From Mermis nigrescens (taxonomy: Eukaryota; Nematoda; Enoplea; Mermithida; Mermithidae): a stretch of DNA of 64,000 nucleotides. Positions 55,290 to 64,000 of the stretch are shown in pieces; within the stretch, counting starts at the first letter, position 1; every line of letters starts with the position of its first letter. The notes under the pieces are model-generated. The model saw only the letters and a program-made list of their open reading frames with translations. It searched no databases and had not been told where the DNA came from. The position numbers and the translations under genes were made by a program. The DNA is taken from assembly GCA_036768485.1 (NCBI GenBank), contig JAVLUZ010000620.1:124001-188000 (forward strand), read 5' to 3'.

Positions 55290-57801
55290 ATTGGTGAAAA
55301 CAAGTACGGAAAATTTTCTAGCACGAAACCATATTGTTGTAGAGTTCGTTGCGTTTGTGAGAAATGTATAGATTCGGATTTTTGACAGAACTCTGGCAAG
55401 TATACATTTTTGGGCGATAAATGCTCTAGAAAAATTTTTGCTAATGGTTATTTAGCGAGCAGCATCGGGGCGCCACAGTTTTAGCCTATAACGATCGCGT
55501 TTCGATTCGCAATTTTTACTCGAATATTTATACGAAAATTGTACAGTTTTACTCAAAATCGTAACGCGCAGCCCTAAAATCATAATGTTGGAAGTGGGCG
55601 GTGTTCGGGTTATCGATTCGTTAAATTTCCTATCCATGCCCCTTTCTTCACTGCCAAAAACTTCCGGGATTCCTGAGCTGAAGAAGGGTACTTCCCGCAT
55701 CTTTTCAACACAAAAAACAACCAAAATTATATCGCCCTACCCGATTCCGAACACTACTCGCCCAATACTATGAAAAACGAGGCGCGCGACGAATTTTTCA
55801 AATGGTACGAGACTGAAAAAGCAAAAAGCGAACCATTCGATTTACTAACAGAGCTTGTAGAATACTGTAATTCGGATGTAGATATTTTAGAGGCATTGTT
55901 GTTTAAAGTTTCGTCAAATTTTCATTGACGAAACGGGCATCGATTCTTTTTAGTCAGTTTAACCATAGCCTCGGCCAGTAATCACCTATTTCGGAAAAAA
56001 TTATTCAAACCCGAACTTATTGGCATTGTTCCAGCTCACGGGTACCGGTCTGACGAAAATCAATCGATAATAGCACTAAAATGGTGAAAATGGCTCTCGG
56101 AAACTCAAAATATTCGTATTACGAGGTAAAAATTGGGCGGTTTAAAGTCGATGGGATCTCGGGAAACACAATCTACGAATCCAACGGTTGTTACTATAAT
56201 GAGTGTACAAAATGTAATATTGTTAATATTAATCAGCAAACTCTAGAAAATCAAACTTTTGAGGAAGCGTATCAGGCTACTGTAGATAGACGTAAAGCAT
56301 TAGAAAATTCGGGTTTATACAGTTGTAGAAAAATGGGAATGTGAACTAAAGCGAGAGCTTGAACAGAATGTAAATATGAAACGTTATTTTGATTCTGTAA
56401 ATTTTGTAACTCCGTTATCGCCAAGAGAAGCATTTGACGGCGGTTTTACAGACGCTGTAAAGCTGTATCATCAATGTAAAGGAGACGAAAAAATTTCCTA
56501 TACAGATGTATGTAGTTTGTATCCTTGGGTATGTAAGACGGGCGAATTCCCATTAAAACACCATGTAATTATCACTGAAAATTTTGTTTCATTGCATGAA
56601 AAGCCGTATAATGGTATTATCAAATGTACAGTTGTCCCCCCTCGGGGGTTGTACCACCCTGTCCTACCTTTTCGACACGATGGAAAATTATTGATCCCCT
56701 TCTGCCGGACCTGTGTTTTTGATATGCAGTACGTTCATGTGAGCATTCAGACGAAGAGATATCAATCACAGGCGCTATGGGTATCGTTAGAACTGTACTA
56801 AGCGATCGAGATAGGCTACGATGTAACAAAAATCCAGTTTTGGCACTATACAAAAATCGATACGACCCAACGACCAAAGGGGGCGGACTTTTTACAGAGT
56901 ATATAAATACGTTTCTACGATTGAAGCAACAGGCGGACGGATGGCCAAAAGGATGTATAACAGAAGCAGAAAAAGAGGAGTATATTAGACGATATGAAGA
57001 ACTCAAGGGTTTAAGAGTAGACAGGCAGAAAATTGAGAAAAACTCAGGCATGCGCGCTTTATCCAAACTCATGTTAAATTGTTTTTGGGGAAAATTCGGA
57101 CAGCGCAATAATTTATCTCAGGTCGAATATTTTACCGAGCCGGATAGATTTTTGAAGTCATGCTCGATCCTACGATAAAAGTTAGCACTGTGCAGTTTTA
57201 AGGCGAGCGCATGGCATGTACAACTTATGTTGTAGAAAACAAATTTTTAGAAGCATTAAACAACACAAATCTGGTAATAGCTTCTTATGTAACCGCACAA
57301 GCTAGACTTAAATTGTATTCATATTTAGAAAAATTAGATACGCGCGTATTTTATTTCAACACCGATTTGATTATTTATTTAACTCGAAAAAATGATAATT
57401 ATACAGTTCTGATAGGCTGTTACTTGGGCAATATGACCGACGAGCTTGAGCGGTTATGGGGATTAGGGCTAACATTTGTGAATTCGTAGCGGGAGGGCCA
57501 AAAAATTGCGCGTAAAGGGTTACTATTGACAAGAAAAATACCATAAATCAGACTCATAAAATTCAGGGATTCCGTTTAACGTTCAACACTAGAACAGAGA
57601 TAGATCGATTTTGATATGATGAAACACATAGTCATCGGTTTCTGTTCATGGAACGAGATCATAAAGACCGTTTTAGAAAAGAAAATTCTCAGTGATAATA
57701 TGAAAAACGTTTTTACTGTGGTGTACAAAAAGGACTATAGGGTTGTGTATGATAAACGTTCTTTGGCTCCCGATTATTGTACTTTACTGTTCGGCTTTTG
57801 A
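55290..57801 (+). pseudogene. second protein-primed-type DNA polymerase B, broken
   Basis: Pieces in order: RVRCVCEKCIDSD (55,340), FDSQFLLEYLYEN (55,500) and VIDSLNFLSMPLSSLPKTSG (55,610). Then a frame change to YFPHLFNTKNNQNY (55,690) and EYCNSDVDIL (55,860). Then YTDVCSLYPWVCKTG (motif A region, 56,500), IKCTVVPPRGLYHPVLPFR, GGLFTEYINTFLRLKQQADG (56,890) and LSKLMLNCFWGKFGQRNN (motif B region, 57,060). Then VIASYVTAQARLKLYSYLEK, motif C as YFNTDLIIYL where YxDTDSxxY is expected (57,355), and YRVVYDKRSLAPDY at the end. Stops and shifts occur at several points (55,680; 55,925; 56,342; 56,740-56,800; 57,175; 57,487). The catalytic Asp of motif C is Asn, so it is inactive. It is a different polymerase lineage from the one at 35-39 kb. 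Confidence 0.9.
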
Positions 57802-58135
57802 TTGTAGAGTGCACGTGTTACCCTGGTGAAACAGGTTCGTGGACACGTGTATACCTGATTATTATTTTTTTCTGAATTTTCTTTTGTTTCCCATTTACAT
57901 GTTGTGCCTTGTGAGAGCAAATGCTGGCAATGTGTAGCAGCCTCTGTTTGGTTTCGATTTTGTTTTGTTGTACATCCTCAGCCGTACCCTCGCGATCCGG
58001 GTTAGTGGCGGTTGGGGGTGTACAGTGAACCTGGTGAAGTGAAAAGGTGCATACGCTACCTCCTTGAAAAGAGTTTGTGGGCACACGTATCCTTGTTTGA
58101 CTGGCCGAGCGGTAAACACACACATCACCAGTCTC

Positions 58136-58525
58136 AACAGCCCCACCATCCCAACAGCCCCACCAAAAATCCCAACAGCACCACCCGTCCCAACAGCCCC
58201 ACCAGTCCCAACAGCCCCACCGTCCCAACAGCCCCACTAATAATCCTAACAGCCCCACCAATCCCAACAGCCCCACCAATCCCAACAGCCCCACCGTCCA
58301 ACCGCCTCACCAATAATCCCAACAGCCCCACTAGTCCCAACAGCTCACCAATCCCAACAGCCCCACCGTCCCAACAACCCCACCGTCCCAACAGCCCCCA
58401 CAATCCCAACAGTCCCACCAACAATCCCAACAGCCCACTAGTCCCAAAGAGTCCCACCAATCTCAGCAGTTCCATCGTTCCAGCAGTACTACCGTTCCAA
58501 CAGTCGCACTGTCCCAACCACACAT
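58136..58525. repeat. 15-bp minisatellite, CCCAACAGCCCCACC orientation
   Basis: About 26 units of (c)cccaacagccccacc with variants (ccgt, cagt, aat insertions). Long frames on both strands are by-products of the repeat. Confidence 0.95.
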
Positions 58526-58539
58526 AAGCTTGGGGGATG

Positions 58540-59000
58540 TTTAGAGTTTAACCCCCTTAAACCCCCAAATTATGGTAGACCCCCAGAATTCTATATTTAG
58601 CACTTTACCCCACCAGACTTTTCGCTGGCAATTTTGGTTGCAACTACCCCACTGTCATAATCATAGCTTCATAGCTGTGCGGCACAATCAGTCTGGAGAA
58701 GGAGCTTTGAGCCAAACATGACCTCAAAACTAACATGAATGTTAAAATAGCGTAAAAACTACGCTAATCCACATTTTCTGGTTATTTTGAAGCAGATTAG
58801 CGTGGAAGTTTTGAATTTTATTGAAATATAACTTCACATCGATCTATGCATGCAATATGCAGCTACATTTGGGCAGTACGTACTTTCCTACCTAAATTGT
58901 ACGTATATGCTGTTCTTTTATGATAAACCTAAGCCCGTATAAATTCAATAATTCAAAAATACATCAGCCAAACGCACTTCTCGCATCATAGCAATCACAG
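58540..59000. other. spacer between inverted minisatellites
   Basis: Contains a cccccttaaacccccaaatt block near 58,551; no gene. Confidence 0.5.
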
Positions 59001-59005
59001 TAATT

Positions 59006-59402
59006 GTGGGGCTGCTAGGATTATCGGTGGTGCTGTTGGTACGGTGGGGCTGTTGGGACGGTGGGGTTGTTGGGACGGTGGGCCTGTTGGGACTGGTGGG
59101 GATGTTGGGACGGGAGGGGCTGTTGGGATTATTGCGCGGCTGTTGGGATGGTAGGGCTGTTGGGACGGTGGGGTTGTTGGGACGGTGGGGCTGTTGGGAT
59201 TGGTGGGGCTGTTGGGATTGGTGGAGCTCTTGGGATTATTGGTGGGGCTGTAGGGACGGTGGGGCTGTTAGGACTGGTGGGGCTGTTGGGACGGGTGGGG
59301 CTGTTGGGATTTTCGGTGGGACTGTTGGGACGGTGGGGCTGTTGGGACGGTGGGCCTGTTGGGACAGTGGGGCTGGGCTGTTGGAACTAGTGGGGCTCTT
59401 AT
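59006..59402. repeat. 15-bp minisatellite, GGTGGGGCTGTTGGG orientation
   Basis: The same unit as at 58,136 but inverted, about 26 units. The two arrays face each other across about 480 bp. Confidence 0.95.
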
Positions 59403-59699
59403 GACATCACCGATCATACACTGTCCTATTTCCTCTTTTGTACATTGTGCTAAGAATTTTTTTGTATTATCTTGTGGCTGGCGAGCTTCATACGTCCACG
59501 TCGTGGCCGGCTGAATCACTTTTAATTTTTTAGGGTGTAGACAGCTTTTGAAAAAGCTGAGACATTAGACAATGCTGAAAACTCATATTTTTCATCTATG
59601 CTTACTTTATTCTCTTTTTTTGGCCGGTGAATGACTCTCTATTATTTCTGCAAAAAACACGTAAAACAGCATAATTTTCAGGAAAATTTTCTAAAAAAA

Positions 59700-60535
59700 T
59701 TTTCACACCTTGACAAAAAATTTCAGCAATGTGACAAAAATTTTCCACAACTTGACAAAAAATTTTCACAACGTGACAAAAATATTTAAAAACTTGTCAA
59801 AAAAATTTCACAACTTGACTAAAAATTTTCACAACTTGACAAAAAATTTTAGCAATGTGACAAAAATATTTCACAACTTGACAAAAACTTTTCACAACGT
59901 GACAAAAGTATTTAACCACTTGAAAAAAAAATTTTCACAACTTGGCAAACAATTTTTACAACTTGACAAGAAATTTTCACAACTTGACAAAAAATTTCCA
60001 CAACTTGACAAAAAATTTCTACAACGTGACAAAAATATTTCACATCTTGACAAAAATTTTCACAACGTGACAAGAATATCTCACAACTTGACAAGAAAAT
60101 TTCACAACTTGACAAAAGTACTATGCTCAAGCGTGTAAAAGTATTTCACAACTTGACAAAAACTTTCAAAACACGACAAAAAATTTCCACAACGTGTCAA
60201 AAATATTTCACAACTTGACAAAAAATTTTCACAATTTGACAAAAAATTTCCACAACGTGACAAGAATATTTCACAACTTGACAAAAATTTTCACTACTTG
60301 ACAAAAAATTTTCCCCACTTGACGAAAAATTTTCACGACTTGACAAAAGCACTATGCTTAAGTATGTAAAAATATTTCACAACTTTACAAAAAACTTTCA
60401 CAACTCGACAAAAAATTTCCACAACGGGACAAAAAATTTTCACAACTTGACAAAAAATTTTTACAACGTGACAACAATATTTCACAGCGTGACAAAAATA
60501 TTTTACAACGTGACAAAAATAAATTAATAATTGTT
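59700..60535. repeat. AT-rich minisatellite (ttttcacaacttgacaaaaa)
   Basis: About 40 units of roughly 20 bp with cttgac/cgtgac alternation, interrupted by two tatgctcaagcgtgtaaaa-like segments (60,121 and 60,352). Very similar to the Polinton minisatellite at 34,740. Confidence 0.95.
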
Positions 60536-60539
60536 TTAC

Positions 60540-60960
60540 AACGGCAAAGTTTTAGGTGGTATGCAGACCCACGCAAATGAGAGCAGACGAGACATATACT
60601 TATGGGAGGGGGCCTGAATGAATAGTTCCTAAGAATTGATATAAATTAAATTTTTTGCAGCAATGACCATTAATTTATGCCTATTTTTGAGGCTAAAAAG
60701 TTTGGCTGACCCCTAAAGCCGTCATGCTTTGCATCTACGGATGAGATGCTCAAATTCCTAAAAAACACTTGAAATTGTGTAATAACTGCGAATTTTACAT
60801 ATTTTCGCTATGCGAAGATTTGTCATATAGTATTTCTATTTATCATTGTGTAGGAAATGTGTGATACATATCACATTTGCAGTGATTTAGCATATCCGAT
60901 ATATTCGCTGATCTATATCGCTGCCTATCTAACTTTTGTGCTGTAATTTTAGCTTAATTT
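60540..60960. other. element interior, no recognised feature
   Basis: AT-rich sequence between the minisatellite and the right TIR. Confidence 0.4.
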
Positions 60961-60962
60961 CT

Positions 60963-61369
60963 TGTACATCAATTATTTATTCGTGACATTTGTATTGTTG
61001 TGTACGTGCTTTCTTTGTACAGTAAAAAATACATCACAACGAGAAATACACGTAAGGGCATCTCGACATAGTAAACTTTATAGATAAAATAAAGCGAAAA
61101 GTACATCCTTACCAGAAACATAGTTTTTATGCTCATTTATGCTAGTTTTTGGCACACCAGCTGGAACCCCTAGATCGACCATGCAACCTGAGGAACAACA
61201 CTGCAAGGCAGACCATACTGTAACAGGCGGCGCGTTAGGAGACCCCTTACACACCCCTCCTTTCCCGTCCTAAATGTTATATTTTAACGTTGCTCCCTCA
61301 GCTGACCTCAGGCAGCAGATTTTTACGTCATCGCCTATGTTATAACACAGGCAATCCTACAGCGTTGCA
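60963..61369. repeat. right TIR of the second large element
   Basis: Inverted partner of 48,137-48,545, ending cctacagcgttgca. Confidence 0.88.
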
Positions 61370-61424
61370 CCCCAGATTGCCAGCCATTACTACTAACACA
61401 TAATCCATAATATTAATTTCGAGT

Positions 61425-61425
61425 T

Positions 61426-61464
<39 letters not shown>

Positions 61465-61492
61465 GTGTGTTGTGTGTGTGTGTATTGTGTGT
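61425..61492. repeat. GT microsatellite
   Basis: About 67 bp of (gt)n with a few tt interruptions, 55 bp outside the right TIR. Confidence 0.95.
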
Positions 61493-61499
61493 GTAAAGG

Positions 61500-64000
61500 A
61501 TGCGTTGTGGTTGTATGTGGTACATTTTAATGGGGTTTTACTACGAGAAGGGATAAAACATGAAACCGGGCGGGCACCCGAATGACAACGTGGTCTAACA
61601 TCATAAAATTAAACGTGAATTTAAATATTAGTCGATGACGCGTCCGAAAACGAAGAATGCGCGTGGGACAAGCTTGATTGGGATAATTTTTCATACTGGA
61701 GAACCAAAATATGTCATGAGAAAATTATGGCATTGAGATTGATAAGCGATTCTGAGAATTGGGCTTCGCTGACAGGATTCTAACAAGATACGTAAGCATG
61801 GGTTGGTTTTTTGGGAATTTGACATGGTACGAATACTTAATATAATATTTTGACGTTATGACATGAAGGTTATGAGAGAATGAGAAATGTTGGGAATTTA
61901 GAAACGCATGATTCAGTAGCGAGAGTTTGAGATGCGCTTACGAAATCACGAGCAAGCAAATTGCATGTAATAAAAAACAGCTTCGTTACATTCTTCCCTC
62001 CTTAAAAAAGAGCCGGGGTTCAATTTAAGGATGGGGTTTAAAATATATCTGGGTTTCATGAATGCATTAGAAAAGATAAGGATATGCATGGTTTAAAATA
62101 TATTTGGGGTTATTAAAATAAATGATACAACAAGCGTGAATGATCAATGAGGTTTAATGTGATATGAGAGTTTCAACTCAAAGACTTGTCCCAGGGGTAT
62201 TACACAGCAACGATAAAAAATAACAATTATTACAGTAATATGCGTAGATTTAAACGAAATTCGGTTGCCCTTAATGATTACCTATCAACAAATTAACATT
62301 CCGCAATTAGCTGGTAACTTTGTGGGATGATTTTTCTGGAAATAGAGCTTTTAGAGTTTTGAATGGGATAGAAAACATTTAAACCTAAAATAGTTGATTT
62401 TAGGCAAGAAAAGTAATTGTGACGCTATTTTAGAAAACGGGGTCATTTTCTTCGTATAAGGGGTATCCGGTCACTAGGGATGTTTGTAATTATTAAAAAT
62501 TGGAGTAGTTTTCCACGTTAATTAGAGAGGCTCGCAATATAACTTCGTGAGTCAAGATAAATTTCTTGAAAATTGCTAACATGAGAAATCTGAGACACTT
62601 GGGATCTTATAAATACGCGGGCTTTTGAATGAGAACTCGGTGATTTTCGATTTTGACTTTTTTCGACACTTGATTTTTTTAATGAGCAGCTAAATATAAA
62701 GCTTATTACTAACAATTTACATGCTGGTTTTGATTTTACCGAATCAATTTAAATCACAAGAAAGGGCGAAACCGTGGATTTCACTTTCACGCATTTTGAT
62801 TCAAAATAAGCGATTTGATTGGTTCTCTCTCTCAACTGAGCCACGAAGTAAAAGGGATTTAGCGACCTTGAGGGTTCGTTTTTTTCAGAACAAATTAGGA
62901 GTTAATTCTTTCATAGAATAGCGAGGTTCATCGCGCGCAGTAATGTGATGTCTAAACAGCTTAGAAATCGATAAAATATTTTTTAATTTTTAAAAAAGAT
63001 TTTCATTCAGTGATGGCATTTCTGTTATATGGTCCTTCGCTGTTGGCCTTATTTAACTTATGAGAGAGAATACACGCAAAAGAAGAAAATTTTGCTCTGA
63101 TACATTCTGAGGTCATTCAAGCAAATGGGCGTTTAATGTAAATAGAGATTAAATTAGAATCAACTCAAGAATCGGGGATTGACTACGAAATCTATTAAAA
63201 GTGATGAATGAGGTCTTTGCTATAAAACCTTATTACTTTGACTAGTCATTTGGCTGATTCAAAAGAGCTGGGGTAATGCATGTTTTATTATACCTGTTTT
63301 TTTCCATAATAGCGAATCGTTTGATGCAAAACTGGGGATTTTCTGACTGATACATATATTTGACGTCTAGGAAAAAAATATAAAAATCTTTTGGGGTAAA
63401 TACAAGATCAAACTAGTTACACAATATCGTTCATCTTGAATGGCATCAAATTGGGATCACTTAAATATGGGGTCGATAGGGGATCTATTTGGGTGCGATT
63501 CTGAATGAATTCAGCAATGATTCTAGGCGACAACAGGCGTCAATTAATACTTTGCACAAATCGGGGATTAAGAAGGTTCTCATCTAAGTAGCTGCCGCTT
63601 ATGCATCCAGGTTAAGAAATTCACATCGTGTTTGTGATCTTCGAGAATGTTGCAGTACCTGTCTTTTAAAATGAGTATGGGTTACGAAGACTTAATCTTT
63701 AATGCTAAAATTTCTGATTTTACCAACTGCTTGTTTATGCTCTTGGGATAAATACTATTTTGTGATGTACGAATTCAGTGAGCTGCATCAATTTCGCAAA
63801 TTTATCTTACATCCTTTCTCCTAAGTTTAGCGACAAATGACGACGTTCAGGGATCAATCTCTACTAGGCCTAGGTTTTTGTGATGAGAGATTTCGACCAC
63901 GACGTGTCTCTAATGTGCCATATATTTGGAAATAAGAATTTTGGAGCAATTTAGGAAATCTCGAAAATTTAGCAAAAGATATGGGATTTTAGAGAACTGA
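61500..64000. other. right flank, nothing recognised
   Basis: Contains ttacattcttccctccttaa near 61,988 and repeated short ggggattt-like motifs. No gene, LTR pair or TIR could be supported. Confidence 0.4.

Larger units (their letters stand above)
48137..61369. mobile_element. second large TIR element (13.2 kb) with its own DNA polymerase B; Polinton-like or novel
   Basis: Bounded by inverted repeats starting TGCAACGCTGTA(A/G)GAT at both ends. It contains a decayed family-B polymerase (55.3-57.8 kb), a TBP-like broken frame (48.9-49.9 kb) and several minisatellites. I found no integrase, ATPase or capsid gene, and no TSD (flanks GAACAC and CCCCAG). It may be a deleted Polinton or adintovirus relative, another protein-primed linear dsDNA element, or a nested composite. 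Confidence 0.75.

Noticed and set aside
58012..58527. 171-codon plus-strand frame (and a 158-codon minus-strand frame) across the CCCAACAGCCCCACC array
   Set aside because: Generated by the 15-bp repeat, whose unit length is a multiple of three; no independent coding evidence.
59710..60138. 142-codon repetitive frame (HNLTKNF units)
   Set aside because: Translation of the AT-rich minisatellite, not a gene.
61980..62030. Possible LTR retrotransposon edge (cttccctccttaaaaaag)
   Set aside because: No second LTR, primer-binding site or gag-pol frame in the window.
1..64000. Bacterial features such as operons or CRISPR arrays
   Set aside because: Spliced host gene, SINE, hAT/mariner elements and Polinton show this is animal nuclear DNA; the repeats lack CRISPR spacing.

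Overview
The window is nuclear DNA of a bilaterian invertebrate animal. It is A+T-rich, uses the standard genetic code, and carries one spliced host gene with phase-consistent GT-AG introns. Nearly all the rest is transposable elements and two decayed virus-like elements. I cannot name the lineage; the host protein is clearly bilaterian but divergent from the insect and vertebrate sequences I know.

Region 1 (1-12.5 kb) is intergenic or downstream sequence. It holds a tRNA-headed SINE, several non-autonomous DNA transposons that can be delimited by terminal inverted repeats (TIRs) and target-site duplications (TSDs), and older interspersed repeats. Two hAT-like elements share the end TAG(G/T)GATCGACCGG, and one of them is nested inside another TIR element.

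Region 2 (12.5-28.1 kb, minus strand) is an amyloid-precursor-protein-like (APPL) gene. I assembled ten exons by hand: the second half of the growth-factor-like domain, the copper-binding domain, an acidic exon, four E2 exons, a linker, the transmembrane exon and the last exon with the NPTY tail. All nine junction phases agree. The first exon or exons (signal peptide, N-terminal half of the growth-factor-like domain) were not found and should lie to the right. The introns are loaded with repeats, including one hAT-like insertion that touches a splice donor.

Region 3 (28,794-40,419) is a fossil Polinton/Maverick of 11.6 kb. It has TIRs of about 0.83-0.85 kb, a CTAAT flanking repeat and the module set, all on the minus strand from right to left: zinc-finger plus protein-primed DNA polymerase B, retroviral-like integrase, packaging ATPase, small hydrophobic protein, conserved 179-residue protein, core-X-like protein, major capsid protein, adenain-type protease and penton-like minor capsid protein. 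Most genes are broken by frameshifts, stops or catalytic substitutions.

Region 4 (40.4-48.1 kb) has scattered short repeats and no recognised gene.

Region 5 (about 48,137-61,369) is a second large element with TIRs of about 0.4 kb. It carries a different decayed family-B DNA polymerase and, near its left end, a broken reading frame resembling a TATA-box-binding protein (TBP). It also holds several minisatellite arrays. Its TIR and one of its minisatellites resemble those of the Polinton, so the two may be related. This is the most novel part of the window. The last 2.6 kb hold only a GT microsatellite and unrecognised sequence.
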